Both the position numbers and the translations under genes were made by a program. The notes under the pieces were generated by a model. The model worked only from the letters and a program-made list of their open reading frames with translations. It was not told the origin of the DNA and did no database searches. A stretch of 64,000 nt of DNA, taken from a virus. The stretch's first letter is position 1; every line of letters starts with the position of its first letter. This document shows, in pieces, positions 6,415 through 16,185 of this stretch. Location: the IMG/VR virus record IMGVR_UViG_3300009093_000043, positions 1 to 64,000 of that record; one strand, 5' to 3'.

Positions 6415-6661
6415 CGAGTCGGGAGGGAGCTTCCGCGAGGTTCTCCTCCCACTCACAACAAGTCGAACAGTCGCACGGCTCGTCTTCCCAATCGTCCCAG
6501 ATGGACACGTAGGGATCGCCCTTGACCTGCTCGCGAGTAGCGATCTTCGCTCGAATCTCGCAGTGAGGGTCCCGGTCCTTCGCTCCGTTCGCCTTGTGAG
6601 GCTTACAGAACAAGCATCCGGCCCGTCGGTTCTTAGCCCGTCTTCTTTTGTGATGTGCCAT
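6377..6661 (-). CDS. Small basic CxxC protein
   Basis: A 94 aa protein beginning MAHHKRRRAKNRRAGCLFCK. The ATG at 6661 is chosen because GGAGG sits 5 bases upstream; an in-frame GTG 12 bases earlier lacks a site. The N terminus is strongly basic, with CLFC and later CEI and CDCSTCC cysteine groups, suggesting zinc binding and possibly nucleic-acid contact. Small proteins of this HKRRR...GCLxCK type are widespread and unnamed. It ends in TAG within the convergent gene. Confidence 0.7.
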   Translation of the reverse strand: MAHHKRRRAKNRRAGCLFCKPHKANGAKDRDPHCEIRAKIATREQVKGDPYVSIWDDWEDEPCDCSTCCEWEENLAEAPSRLATPLRTPVLKAG

Positions 6662-6992
6662 TCGATCCTCCACGAGCCGCCGTCAGCGGCGCGCTCATGG
6701 ATTGGATCTGGATCACATCTGAAGTTCGGCTATCGGCGGGAACGTGGGCCACGGGTCTCGTTACCCCTTCTCCCTCGTCGTCCATCTCGTTGTCGAAAGC
6801 GAGGTCGAGCTTCCGAGCCTCGGAGCAAGTTCGTCGACCTGGACAGCGTCCCAGAAGCATTCTCTTCGGGCAGACCACGCATCTTCGGGCCAGCTGAGCC
6901 TCGCGCTTCAGGAGGGAAGCGACAGGGAGGATCCCCGAAACGGAGTTTCGAACCGTCACGAGCGCTGCCGAGAATTCGGGATCCAGTGACAT
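6633..6992 (-). CDS. Hypothetical Cys-containing protein
   Basis: A 119 aa frame from ATG at 6992 to TAA, overlapping the next gene by 29 bases. Residues about 34-60 (ARRCVVCPKRMLLGRCPGRR, then TCSEA) hold a four-cysteine cluster that may bind zinc. The C terminus is Ser/Thr-rich and low in complexity. No family is recognised. A real gene is supported by orientation and continuity with its neighbours, but composition-based support is modest. Confidence 0.45.
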   Translation of the reverse strand: MSLDPEFSAALVTVRNSVSGILPVASLLKREAQLARRCVVCPKRMLLGRCPGRRTCSEARKLDLAFDNEMDDEGEGVTRPVAHVPADSRTSDVIQIQSMSAPLTAARGGSNGTSQKKTG

Positions 6993-6998
6993 TCAGCC

Positions 6999-7256
6999 CT
7001 ACTTGAGAGGGGGTCTTTTCATCCCCGGCCGCGAGGCCATACGAGTACGGCGTGATTCGAAGAGTAGCGAACGGGCCGCGTCCTTCGATTCCTTCGCGGC
7101 CTCCATCAGGGCATCCGTAGCGAGCGCGACGTCGATGCTCGCTTGGGAGGCGGTCTCCTGGATCGTGGTGCGGATCGTGTCGTCCTCGTCCCTCTTACGC
7201 ACCGTCTTGTGCGTAGCCGGACCAGTCGTTTCGATCACCACCACTCGCTTCGTCAT
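6999..7256 (-). CDS. Small hypothetical protein with tandem TAG/TGA end
   Basis: An 85 aa Thr/Ala/Arg-rich helical protein (DTIRTTIQETASQASIDVAL). It overlaps the upstream holin-like gene by ATGA. Its stop is TAG, followed one codon later by an in-frame TGA, so UAG suppression would add only two residues. Its function is unknown; its position suggests it is made together with the holin-like protein. Confidence 0.65.
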   Translation of the reverse strand: MTKRVVVIETTGPATHKTVRKRDEDDTIRTTIQETASQASIDVALATDALMEAAKESKDAARSLLFESRRTRMASRPGMKRPPLK

Positions 7257-7636
7257 GGGCGTCTCCTGATGTCGTCGCCAACCTCTCTCATCGTATCCCG
7301 AACCTCGATCAGGGTTTCCTTGTTCTGGTCCAAGAGCTGGGCGACGTTCGTTAGAGCCGTTGTGGCCCCTTTCGTGAGTTCGACCAACTGGGTCTGGTAG
7401 GCCTTCGCGTCATCGATTCGAAGCTGCTGAAGACGTTCGACGGTGACGGTGTGGGACCCGACCGAGGCGAGATGAGCCGCGCGCTCGGTGGTGAGGGTAG
7501 CCAGTAGTTCCTTCCGCTCCTTCGTACCTTCCTTCCAAAGGTACCAGATCACGACCCCGAAAACAATCGTGAGGATGCCGAGCACGCCGTACGAGGCGAG
7601 ACGCTCAGCTGAAGAGGTGACTAGTTGCTCGGGCAC
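7253..7636 (-). CDS. Single-TM holin-like membrane protein
   Basis: A 127 aa protein with one N-terminal TM segment (about residues 15-34, YGVLGILTIVFGVVIWYLW), then a charged KEGTKERKELL stretch and a coiled coil to the C terminus. This arrangement resembles BhlA/UviB-type phage holin-like proteins, although those are usually shorter. It uses a GTG start with GGAG about 8 bases upstream. Lysis function is inference; a membrane sensor or anchor is an alternative. It lies downstream of the virion block and upstream of the putative endolysin by several genes. Confidence 0.55.
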   Translation of the reverse strand: MPEQLVTSSAERLASYGVLGILTIVFGVVIWYLWKEGTKERKELLATLTTERAAHLASVGSHTVTVERLQQLRIDDAKAYQTQLVELTKGATTALTNVAQLLDQNKETLIEVRDTMREVGDDIRRRP

Positions 7637-7746
7637 TTCGCGGGCTCCAGAGAGGGTTGACGTTCCCCTTCCCTACTGGAACCCATCGAGTTCTAAGCGA
7701 GCTCACACCTTGGAATAAGCCTAGAATCTTAGCTTTCCCGGTGTTT

Positions 7747-8682
7747 TTATGCCAGCTCTGCCAACTCTTCGTGGCTCATGCCGAAGTCCTTTTGGAGCTT
7801 CGCATAGTTGAGCTTCACGGATCCGCCTTCGAAATCGAGGTATCTCGCCCCGGTCACCACCACGAGTCTCATGACGAAGGCGACCGGGAAGAGGGTGAAC
7901 GTTCCGAACCCGAGCGAGTTCATCATGAAGCCGAGAACGGACCCCGGAAGGCTCGCGAGGAGGTCGGAGAGAGTGATCGCTCCGGTTGCCGCGTCAAGCA
8001 TGTCCTTCAAGTGCCACTCGAACTCGACGACGTTGAACCAGATCCAGACGTAGATCCCGACCATGAGCGCCTTGCTGACGGTCGGAAGATTCTTCCGGAG
8101 CCAGACATCGAACTGGTCGACGTGGGGCTTGACATGGTCGTGGAGGAACTTCATGAACTTCGGAGAGAGCTTCACGAGCTTCTCGATCAGGGCGTTCAAG
8201 CTGATCATCTTCGCTTCGGGGAAGGTGTAGATCTTCAGAGGCCAGGTCTTGAAGGCGTGCTCCATGGCCTTTCGAAGATAGTGGTACCCTTCCTTCACCA
8301 GCTCCTTCAGTTTCCCGGGGAGTTGGTCGAGACTCTCGATCCCGATCAGCTTCTTGAGGTGGTCCCAGACGTTCGGGTTCGCCTTGATCGCTGAGGCGAT
8401 CTCCTTCATCTTCGTGATGAGGCTTCCGAGTCCTGCGACGCGAACCGAACCCTCGTCGGAGATCAGAGCCCCCTCGGCCATCGCTACGAGGATCTCTCGC
8501 GTCGAGTCGGACGAAGCCGTCTTCCCGGGGAAGACCTCCGAGCACACCTGAGAGGCGACTCGTCGAATCTCCATCCTCGCCACTACACGAGAGACCATCT
8601 CCGCGCGAGCCGCTACCCGCTGAGCGCTTTCGGCTCGACGGGTGACTCTCACGGACATCTCGTATAGGGCTTCGGAGTTCAT
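7747..8682 (-). CDS. Membrane-associated protein of virion block
   Basis: A 311 aa protein. The N terminus (residues about 8-45) is an Arg/Ala-rich amphipathic helix (VRVTRRAESAQRVAARAEMV); the centre is helical and basic; and the C-terminal third has two or three hydrophobic segments (ALMVGIYVWIWFNVVEF, LLASLPGSVLGFMMNSLGF, TFTLFPVAFVMRLVVV). ATGA overlap couples it to the 1037 aa virion protein upstream. It may be a virion-carried membrane protein or pore-related factor. No known family is recognised. Confidence 0.6.
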   Translation of the reverse strand: MNSEALYEMSVRVTRRAESAQRVAARAEMVSRVVARMEIRRVASQVCSEVFPGKTASSDSTREILVAMAEGALISDEGSVRVAGLGSLITKMKEIASAIKANPNVWDHLKKLIGIESLDQLPGKLKELVKEGYHYLRKAMEHAFKTWPLKIYTFPEAKMISLNALIEKLVKLSPKFMKFLHDHVKPHVDQFDVWLRKNLPTVSKALMVGIYVWIWFNVVEFEWHLKDMLDAATGAITLSDLLASLPGSVLGFMMNSLGFGTFTLFPVAFVMRLVVVTGARYLDFEGGSVKLNYAKLQKDFGMSHEELAELA

Positions 8683-11600
8683 GGGAGGACGAGCTGGATT
8701 CCGACGAGACCGCGGCAGGCGCTGGTGGAGCTGGTAGCGGGGACGTTCCGCCAGTTCAGAGCCTTACCGGTGGCGTTGTTGCGGAGGAAGACCTGGACCA
8801 AAACGGGGCACTTCCCTTCCCCGTTCAGGAAGAGGGCCCCCATAGGACCGAGATTGACCTCGACCTGGGCGTACTGAACTCCGCTCGCGGGGTCGATCCG
8901 ATCGAAGGTGTTCGGACCTGGGACGAGACATCCCGCCCCGTCGGACGCGGGGTCTTGCTTCGAGGGGCCCGACCCGTCCACTCGCCCGGCATCCATGAAC
9001 GTCGTGAGCCCGGGGACCTTCACCCCACAGGCAAGGCCGATCCCTCCGGGACCCGGACCGACGAAGGCGAAGTCCGAGAGCGTGACTCCCCAGAGACGGA
9101 GGATGATCGAGGTAGCTCCGACGTTCGCCGCCCCGGCGTCGAAGACACGCTGGTACGCTCGGGTGTTGGTAGCCGCCGAGTAGTCGGGACCGACGGGCTC
9201 GTAGCCCGTCGAGTAGTTGTCCTGGGGGTAGAGGCAGATACCGCGGGAGGGGAAGGGAGCCGTCACCCCATCCGTGTAGGGCGGGTTGCGCTCGGGAAGT
9301 CCCGCGACCTGGAGAGAGAGTGAGATCCCCGGGACCGCCGAGGTGACAAGGTTCTCGGCCGAGAGTCCGCCGAAGTAGTAGCCGACCCAGTTCGGATCTC
9401 CGCTCAGCGGACGAACCGGAACTGGAATCGCCCCGACTCCGTGAGGGAGACCCGGCCCGATCAGCTGACTGAGAAGCGTCGCGTCAGCGAGCGGGGCCCA
9501 GTTGAGGGGATAGCGGTAGATCTCATCGAGGAACCGCTCGTCGCTGTCCTTCGTGGTGTTCTGGACTGCGTTGGTGACGGCCGCCGGGTTCCCGTACTTC
9601 GGGAAGACGACACCGGTGACGTCCGCCATCGAGTGGAAGAGGATCTTCGGAGCGCCGCCCGCGGAAGATACCGCAGTGAGACCCGTCGCCGGAAGAGCCG
9701 GGAGCGGATACCCTGTCGACCCGTCCACGTTCTGAGGGCGACGAACGAAGACTCGAACCTTCGCGTTCTCGGTGAACGCGGGGGTGTTCGGATCGCCCTG
9801 GAAGGCGATCCGGTTCACGACGAGACCGACCGGGAGGTTCACGAACGCGGGGTCTCCGGGAGCCGGGTTCGTCGCCCCGCCGGCCAGAAGGTCCGCGAAG
9901 CCGAGTTCGATCCGCGAGCGCTTCGCCTTACCGAGACCTCCGGGAAGAAGGAAGGGGAGGGCTCCAGCGTTGATCGTGATCGTGGAGGTGTCGGGGGCCT
10001 CGGTTCCCTCGTAGCTGAACGAGGCGAGGGAGATGAAGACGGGGTTCTGGTTGAGAGCGAAGCTCCGCGGGTCTCCGAAGAGCGGGCCCGAGGTCGGGAC
10101 CGTGTCGTGGGACCGGTAGGAGGAGTTGAAGACGTTCGTGATCGCGAGATTGAGGGTCGTGAGACCACCGACCGGAGTTCCCGTCGCGGGGTTCAGCGGG
10201 ACCCAATAGTCCACGCCCGAGACCGTCGTCTTCTTTGAAGAGGTGAACCCGAACGTGTTCGTCGGACCGGGCATCGTCGGAACCGACAGCCCGTTCGGGT
10301 CTTCCTCGACCTCCGAGGAGTTCGTGGAGTACGTCGAGGAGATCGCGGGAGGCGAGGGGGTCGCGTTGATCAGGTTCGGGATCTCAGCCGCCCCCGACCA
10401 CGAAACGAGATTGATCGAGTAGACCTTGTCGGCCGTCGGGACGACCCCGCCCACGACGTAGGACTCGAAGAACTCCTCGCGGCGGAAGTGGACGAGGGCG
10501 TAGGAACCGTCTCGACGAAGAGCGCCAGTCGCTCCCACTGCGAGGACGAAACGGTGACGAAAGCGGGCGATCTGGATCGCCCAGTAGTCGGCCGTGAAGT
10601 CGTCGTACGCTCCGGCCTGGGGAACCGTTCCCGTCGAAGCCGGGGGGAGCGTGTTGAAGAAGCGGGCCGTCTCGTCGGTCGGGAGACGTGGGGTGTACTT
10701 CAGCCCGTTCGCTCCGGTGCTGTAGTCGTCGAGGTACGGAAGACGGTAGGCGAAGAAGTTGCCATTCGTGCCGATACCGCCGCGAGCGCTCGCGGTAGCC
10801 CCGAGAATCGGCATCCCGTTCGCCGTCGTGTTCGGAGAGAACGGGGTCGCGGAGGTGTCGGTGAGGAGTCGAACCTGACCCGCTCCCGGATTCGCCGTCG
10901 GAGCCGGTCCGCCGGTGCGGGAGGTCCCGGTCTGGATCTCGTTCAGATCGTACTGGCCCGCCGCCGCCCCGGGGAAGTCGTAGGGCGTCGGGGGACCGAA
11001 GGTCCAGATCCCGCCCGGATCACCGTCGCAGCCCGCTCCGCCGGTCCCGATGCCCGCGCCGAGCAAGAGAGCCGCCACGCAACGATTCGTGATGTCGGCG
11101 ATCGAAGTCGCGGCTACCGGAGCCGAGAGGTCTCCCGGAGCCCACTTCACGAGCGCGAGGACGCCTCGATCCGCCGGGGAGACGATCCCCGAGACGACGC
11201 AGGCGATGTTTCCGCCGACCGAGAGGGGAATCGTCCCCAGGGTCCGCCACGAGGGATACCCGTCCGCCGGAAGTGGGCCGCCTCCCGTGTTCATGGACAC
11301 GGTGGAGAACACGGCGTGGGCCTTTCCGATCCCTCCGCCCGTGTAGATGTTCGCCCCGTCCACGATGTTGAAGACCGGGTCGTTGTGGGGGTCGAAGCCC
11401 GTCGAATCGCGGGAGACCGGGGCGCGCCAGTAGTACGGGTAGATCGCCTCCGGATCGTTCACCGTCGAGAGATCGAGAGGACCGTCCCACAGCTTCAGGA
11501 TGCCCCAGTCCGGGACTCCAGAATTGGTCGAGCCCAGCCAAGGCGGGCCCGATGAACCGATAGGCCCGGGGGCGGGCGGGACGAGGGCCGCTAGCTCCCC

Positions 11601-11792
11601 GAGGGCACCCTCTACGTCTCCGGCGAGGTACCGCTGGAAAGCGTCCTGGATCGAGATCGCTTCGGCCGGGAGCGTGTTTACGATGCCTCCCGAGGCCACT
11701 TCCGAGGGCGTGACGGAAGAGGGGCTGACGGAGCCCGGGATTGCCGACCCGGCTCCGATCACGATCGTGGAAGGATCTACGCGACGCGGCAT
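8679..11792 (-). CDS. Large virion structural protein (1037 aa)
   Basis: A 1037 aa Gly/Pro/Thr/Ser-rich, beta-strand-dominated protein with no signal peptide, typical of phage tail or baseplate appendages. The N terminus (about 1-110) is Ala/Pro-rich; the rest has many aromatic strand patterns such as YPYYWRAPVSRDSTGFDPHN and VNRIAFQGDPNTPAFTENAK. No enzymatic motif is seen. It overlaps the membrane-associated gene by ATGA and begins 4 bases after the TGA of the 1095 aa gene. Exact placement (fibre, baseplate or adaptor) cannot be determined. Confidence 0.75.
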   Translation of the reverse strand: MPRRVDPSTIVIGAGSAIPGSVSPSSVTPSEVASGGIVNTLPAEAISIQDAFQRYLAGDVEGALGELAALVPPAPGPIGSSGPPWLGSTNSGVPDWGILKLWDGPLDLSTVNDPEAIYPYYWRAPVSRDSTGFDPHNDPVFNIVDGANIYTGGGIGKAHAVFSTVSMNTGGGPLPADGYPSWRTLGTIPLSVGGNIACVVSGIVSPADRGVLALVKWAPGDLSAPVAATSIADITNRCVAALLLGAGIGTGGAGCDGDPGGIWTFGPPTPYDFPGAAAGQYDLNEIQTGTSRTGGPAPTANPGAGQVRLLTDTSATPFSPNTTANGMPILGATASARGGIGTNGNFFAYRLPYLDDYSTGANGLKYTPRLPTDETARFFNTLPPASTGTVPQAGAYDDFTADYWAIQIARFRHRFVLAVGATGALRRDGSYALVHFRREEFFESYVVGGVVPTADKVYSINLVSWSGAAEIPNLINATPSPPAISSTYSTNSSEVEEDPNGLSVPTMPGPTNTFGFTSSKKTTVSGVDYWVPLNPATGTPVGGLTTLNLAITNVFNSSYRSHDTVPTSGPLFGDPRSFALNQNPVFISLASFSYEGTEAPDTSTITINAGALPFLLPGGLGKAKRSRIELGFADLLAGGATNPAPGDPAFVNLPVGLVVNRIAFQGDPNTPAFTENAKVRVFVRRPQNVDGSTGYPLPALPATGLTAVSSAGGAPKILFHSMADVTGVVFPKYGNPAAVTNAVQNTTKDSDERFLDEIYRYPLNWAPLADATLLSQLIGPGLPHGVGAIPVPVRPLSGDPNWVGYYFGGLSAENLVTSAVPGISLSLQVAGLPERNPPYTDGVTAPFPSRGICLYPQDNYSTGYEPVGPDYSAATNTRAYQRVFDAGAANVGATSIILRLWGVTLSDFAFVGPGPGGIGLACGVKVPGLTTFMDAGRVDGSGPSKQDPASDGAGCLVPGPNTFDRIDPASGVQYAQVEVNLGPMGALFLNGEGKCPVLVQVFLRNNATGKALNWRNVPATSSTSACRGLVGIQLVLP

Positions 11793-11796
11793 GAGC

Positions 11797-14700
11797 TCAA
11801 TCTCCGACCGTCAAGAGAAGGTTTCGCGTGCGGTACAAGGCTGCCGCCGTCCGAATCGAGGGCGAGTCGGTGAAGGCGAGCTTGTTGTCCTGGTCGAGTT
11901 CGGCGAAACGCGAGATCACCATGAGGATCAGTTCCCCACGGCGGAAGAGGAGGGTGTCCACGGCAGACCGTACGAGCATCGACTGGAACACCTTGTGGCG
12001 CGTCGGTCCGAAGAGGGGCTGGGCGATCGCGGTCGGCTTGTACCCGAGCGGGTTGGACGTGTCGTAGTAGACGCGGAACTCGGGGTCCACGACGGGGCCC
12101 CGTCCCGAGTCTCCGAGCTGGATGTCGTTCGTCCCGTCAACCTGGACGAAGGAGTGGAGGCTGAGGAGGCCCGTGTTCGAGGAGAAGTCCGAGATCGCGA
12201 TCTCCGCGAGCGCCGAGAAGTACCACTCCTTCGGAGTCGAGGCCGGAGGACGACCGGTCGCGATTGCGATCTGATCGAGAGGCGAATCGTACGGGAAGCC
12301 GAGGTCGGGAGATCCCTTACCAGCCTGACCTGACCAGATCTCCGTCGAGACCGCGATGGGCTCCACCGTGAGGGTCGTCGGGAGTTGGCCCGCGGGAATC
12401 GCTCCGGCCTGGACGCCTGCCGTCTGGGGAGCATTCGAGCGGTAGTAGATCGCCGTCTGGTAACCGGCCGCCCCGGCGTTCGGGACGGCGTCCTGGGGGT
12501 AGTAGTGGATCGTGATCAGCGTCTGGTTCGCGACGGCGACCGCGAGATTGATGAGACGCTCTGAGCTTCCGTAGGTCGTTCCGACCGCCGGGGCGACTCC
12601 GTTCGCCGTCATCGAGTCCGCGAAAAATCGACGCGGGGGATAGGCGGTCGAACCGGTACGAGTGACGATCGTGTCGACGACGATCGCTGCCCCCGGAGCC
12701 GACTTCTGTTCGAGCTTCACCTCTCGGTAGCCCTGGCGGAACTTCGGGTTCGGGATCCAGTTCGACTTCATCTCCGCCGGACGCTGAGTCGGGTCGTTCT
12801 CGACGATCGGACCGGCGTCGTAGCCCGTGTATCCTGAAGCGGAAGACGGGGTGAGCGTGATGTCGGGGGTCTGGGTGAGACCGGCTCCAGTCGGGTACGT
12901 GATCTCCAGCTCGATGAAGAGCCGACGCGTACTGCCGTTGTCGACCGCCGGGTCAGCGACGACAGGATGGTCCGCGGCCGTACCGCCGTCGTTCACGACT
13001 AGGTGATTCGCGTCGAGAGTGATCGTGAGGACGTTCGTCCCGACTCCAACCACCGAGCTGAGCTGGGTGGACTGGTTGATCGGAGAGACGCTGTGGCCGT
13101 CGTCGTGGTAGACCGAGAGGACGTCGGTTACCTTCGTACCAGCGGGCCAGAAGCTCGCGACGGCCTGGTTGGCGACGTCCGGAGTCGTCCAGTTCTGAAG
13201 CGTCGTCGGGTTCAGGGCGCCCGCCCCAGAGAAGGTGAACGTGACCTGATCGCCCTCGCACCACGAGAGGGCCGAGGGAGGCGCCTTCGTGACGACGATC
13301 CCGGTAGGATGGGACCCCGTCGGGAGAACTTCGAAGACGACCCGCTCCACGACCGACTGAGCGCCGAAGCGACGGGCGATGTGGTCGTAGTTGCGAACGT
13401 TGTCCCCGCGAAGAGTCGTACCGGAAGAAGGCGGAGCGCCTCCTTGGCCAGCGAGGCGTCCCACCTCGTCGCAGAGGAACGGGTAGGTGGACTGATCGCC
13501 CGAGCCGTTTCCGATCGTCGTGTAGTCGGAACCGTCGACCTGCCACGTCGCGGTCTTCTTGTCGAGGAGGCTCTGGGTTTGGTACTTCAGCTCGCTCCCG
13601 AAGTCGAAGCCGGGAGGAGTGACGTGGCGTCGAAGATCCAGAACGTCCGTAGCGGCGATGATGTCGGCGAAGAGACCGTCCGGACGATCGGACTTTCCCG
13701 AGGCGATCAGGTACGGACCCGAGGCGTTGAGGTTCCCGTTCGGGAAGTTGTTCGCGTGAGCGACAGGAAGGCCGCCGTTCGCGTTCGCGACGGGCGAGAA
13801 GCCTCCGGTCAGCGTCGTGTCGTTTCGGCGGAAGACGAAGGCGATCGGAATCGCGTAGACGAAACCGTCCACCGTCCCGAGCGCGAAGGCCGAAGCCTGG
13901 GTCCCGTTCCCCGCGATGTAGAGGCCGCCGTCTTCGAAGCCGTACGCCGAGGCGTCCGAGTTCCCCGTGACCGTCGTCGTGTTCGCCGGAACGAACGGGT
14001 ACGTAGCGATCGGGGCGCCTTGCGTCCCCTGGGCGAGGACGTTCGTGTTCGAGAAGCCGTCGGGCTGGGTCTTCGGATTGATCCCGCCTCCGCCGGAGGA
14101 CGAGAAGACGCGGATCCTGTACTGGACCTGGACACGCTGAGCGGTCTCGATATTGAGGACCGGATCGGTGATGACGTCGGGGAGCGCGACTCCGAGCGGG
14201 CTCGTCACGTTGCCGTGGCGGTAGACGGTGCTCTGGGAAGGCTTGTTCGCGCGGTTCGCGCCTCCAGCGAAGGTCGCACCGCTGAGGACGATCGAGTTCG
14301 CGATCGCCTGGGTGCGGGAGATCGCGATCGAGTTCCCGGCGGTCCCGCCGAACGTCGCGCTCGCCGTGATCTGAGCTGTCCCGAATGTGTTCGCCGCTAC
14401 GAAGTTCGGCGACAGGCCGTTCGCAGGGTTGTTGATCGCGTTCGCGAGGTTCGTAGCCGTGATCGAGGAGTCGCCTCCGATCGCGAACCCCGTCGGTCCG
14501 CCACCGTTCGCCGTGAAGACGACGAGAGGGCCGCCCGCACCAGTCGCGTCGATCGTGACGGTGTCGCCCGCGGAGACCGTCTGAGGAGACTCGATCGTGA
14601 TCGTAGCCGCTGCGCGCGGGCTAGGAGCGACGAGGGTCCGCCAGACCTCCAGGAAGACGAAGTCCGTGCGCTTCACGTCCGGAGCCGCGCCCGAGGACGC

Positions 14701-15084
14701 AGACGGGACCGGGAGGTCGATCTCATTCGTCCCGGGGGTCGTCGTGTTCGTGTACTCGATCGTGATCGGCATCCCCGCTACGAACGCGAGGCGCTTCTTC
14801 ATGAAAAAGCGGTTCACGTTCCCCGCGAGCGCGGACGGGAAGGTGAAGTCCGAGGAGGAGTCTCGGCTTCCCTGGCTCTTCATGAAGCCTGAGGGAAGCG
14901 TCGAACCGGTGAGGAGGAGGTTCGCGTACTCCGCAGCCCCGGCCGAGAGGTTCAGTTCGGCGTCGAGGACCGCCTTACCGCTCTGGTAGACGACGTCAGC
15001 CCACGAGTATTCCCCCGCGGGAATGTCCCGAGAAACCGTCGTGGGGTTCGCTGGGTCGTTGTAGTATCTGCGGTTGAAAGGCAT
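11797..15084 (-). CDS. Large tail/baseplate structural protein (1095 aa)
   Basis: A 1095 aa protein. The N terminus (about 1-60: MPFNRRYYNDPANPTTVSRD, then EYSWADVVYQSGKAVLDAEL) resembles the conserved start of large phage tail proteins in which a QSGKxVLDxELN segment precedes beta-rich domains. Residues about 160-270 look like a phage Ig/coat-type beta region (GDTVTIDATGAGGPLVVFTA). Thr, Gly and Asn are abundant throughout. It stands between the 210 aa and 1037 aa virion genes. A baseplate or fibre-attachment role is inferred. Confidence 0.75.
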   Translation of the reverse strand: MPFNRRYYNDPANPTTVSRDIPAGEYSWADVVYQSGKAVLDAELNLSAGAAEYANLLLTGSTLPSGFMKSQGSRDSSSDFTFPSALAGNVNRFFMKKRLAFVAGMPITIEYTNTTTPGTNEIDLPVPSASSGAAPDVKRTDFVFLEVWRTLVAPSPRAAATITIESPQTVSAGDTVTIDATGAGGPLVVFTANGGGPTGFAIGGDSSITATNLANAINNPANGLSPNFVAANTFGTAQITASATFGGTAGNSIAISRTQAIANSIVLSGATFAGGANRANKPSQSTVYRHGNVTSPLGVALPDVITDPVLNIETAQRVQVQYRIRVFSSSGGGGINPKTQPDGFSNTNVLAQGTQGAPIATYPFVPANTTTVTGNSDASAYGFEDGGLYIAGNGTQASAFALGTVDGFVYAIPIAFVFRRNDTTLTGGFSPVANANGGLPVAHANNFPNGNLNASGPYLIASGKSDRPDGLFADIIAATDVLDLRRHVTPPGFDFGSELKYQTQSLLDKKTATWQVDGSDYTTIGNGSGDQSTYPFLCDEVGRLAGQGGAPPSSGTTLRGDNVRNYDHIARRFGAQSVVERVVFEVLPTGSHPTGIVVTKAPPSALSWCEGDQVTFTFSGAGALNPTTLQNWTTPDVANQAVASFWPAGTKVTDVLSVYHDDGHSVSPINQSTQLSSVVGVGTNVLTITLDANHLVVNDGGTAADHPVVADPAVDNGSTRRLFIELEITYPTGAGLTQTPDITLTPSSASGYTGYDAGPIVENDPTQRPAEMKSNWIPNPKFRQGYREVKLEQKSAPGAAIVVDTIVTRTGSTAYPPRRFFADSMTANGVAPAVGTTYGSSERLINLAVAVANQTLITIHYYPQDAVPNAGAAGYQTAIYYRSNAPQTAGVQAGAIPAGQLPTTLTVEPIAVSTEIWSGQAGKGSPDLGFPYDSPLDQIAIATGRPPASTPKEWYFSALAEIAISDFSSNTGLLSLHSFVQVDGTNDIQLGDSGRGPVVDPEFRVYYDTSNPLGYKPTAIAQPLFGPTRHKVFQSMLVRSAVDTLLFRRGELILMVISRFAELDQDNKLAFTDSPSIRTAAALYRTRNLLLTVGD

Positions 15085-15148
15085 GTGGTCGTCGTAGTAG
15101 CGCTTGTCTCTGAGAGGAGGAGGTCAGAGCGTTCGGAGCCACACTCCG

Positions 15149-15781
15149 TTAGAAGGTCAACCGCCAGGTGATCGTCAAGATCGAAGTGTTCGGCTTCGAG
15201 ACGACCGAGAAGGTGAGGTAGTTCGCCTCGATGTCGTAGAGGGTGAGGTCGATCGTCGGGTCGTACGTCGGGAAGACCGACGGGACCGGGTTCGTGACAA
15301 GGGGGTTGAGGCTCTTCGTCCTCATGAGACCCATCTCGTTCAGCGGGCCGACCGCTTCCGACTCGCCGAAGATCGTGGTGAAGTCGACGATGTTCGTGGG
15401 AACCGCAGAGACCGCTCCGGCCTGGTTGCGGAAGGTCGTGCTGGAGAAGGGCTTCCGCGCGATCTCCGCGTTGAGGTGGCGCTGGCGCGGGTCCGGCGCG
15501 TCGGGGTTGAGGAGAGGTCCGGTCGCCCCGGTTCCGACCGCGAGCATGGTGAGACCCGAGGTCCCGGTCGAACCCGCCGCGAAGAGCATCGCCGCCAAGA
15601 CGCCTCCGTCACGGGTGATGATGTTGTCCAGCTCGCGGTAGTCCTGGATCTCTCCAGTCTTCGCGTCCTTCACTTCGATGAAGAACTGACCCCGAGCGCC
15701 CAAGATCATGTCCTGGTAGTGGGAGTTCAACCCGAACTTGAGGCCTTGGCGGGCGCGCTTTACGGATTCTCTAGCTCTCAC
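15149..15781 (-). CDS. Virion-type structural protein (210 aa)
   Basis: A 210 aa protein starting at GTG, with GGAG 5 bases upstream. A basic N-terminal helix (RARESVKRARQGLKFG) leads into beta-rich sequence, including GQFFIEVKDAKTGEIQDYRE, a Gly/Thr-rich loop (GSTGTSGLTMLAVGTGATGP) and a C-terminal strand pair ending LTITWRLTF. This pattern is typical of small tail or baseplate components. It is separated from the 1095 aa gene by 64 bases and diverges from a small plus-strand gene. Confidence 0.65.
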   Translation of the reverse strand: MRARESVKRARQGLKFGLNSHYQDMILGARGQFFIEVKDAKTGEIQDYRELDNIITRDGGVLAAMLFAAGSTGTSGLTMLAVGTGATGPLLNPDAPDPRQRHLNAEIARKPFSSTTFRNQAGAVSAVPTNIVDFTTIFGESEAVGPLNEMGLMRTKSLNPLVTNPVPSVFPTYDPTIDLTLYDIEANYLTFSVVSKPNTSILTITWRLTF

Positions 15782-15927
15782 GGTGTCTCCGTCTCTTCAT
15801 AGGAGCGGTAGCGCGGCCATGATTTGGCCACGTAGACGTTACCGGACTCGCTGAGGAAAAACGGACCTGTAACCCCGAGAGGTGGAATTCGATCGATGAG
15901 ATCTTTCCTTCAAGTACCATAATCTCC

Positions 15928-16185
15928 ATGAAGAAAGTATCAGACCCTATCGAAACCCTAATCCGAAAGGTGGAACTTGCGATCCAAGAACTTCGTGATG
16001 CCTTGTCCATAGAAGATCAGCCTCACGAGGAACCCGAAGCCGAGCCCGACTTCCACTCCCGCGCCTGGTGGGAGCGATACGACAAACAGGCGGAGGCTCG
16101 GGACCGAGCCCCGAAGGACGAGTACGGTCGCCCCGTCGACCTCTTCGGGAACCCGATTGAGCCTGACCCTTGGGAAAAGTGGTGA
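15928..16185 (+). CDS. Small acidic protein
   Basis: An 85 aa protein (MKKVSDPIETLIRKVELAIQ) with an N-terminal helix of about 25 residues, an acidic linker (EEPEAEPD), and a C terminus rich in Trp, Asp and Pro (EYGRPVDLFGNPIEPDPWEK). No clear ribosome site precedes the ATG; an AT-rich TACCATAAT lies just upstream and could be a -10 element giving a very short leader. Its TGA abuts the convergent TAG of the 1725 aa gene with no spacer. Function unknown. Confidence 0.65.
   Translation: MKKVSDPIETLIRKVELAIQELRDALSIEDQPHEEPEAEPDFHSRAWWERYDKQAEARDRAPKDEYGRPVDLFGNPIEPDPWEKW

Noticed and set aside
13003-14892. Plus-strand open frame of about 629 codons
   Set aside because: It lies wholly antisense to the 1095 aa virion gene, is extremely Arg/Asp/Val-rich as expected of a G+C-rich shadow frame, and has no recognisable domain.
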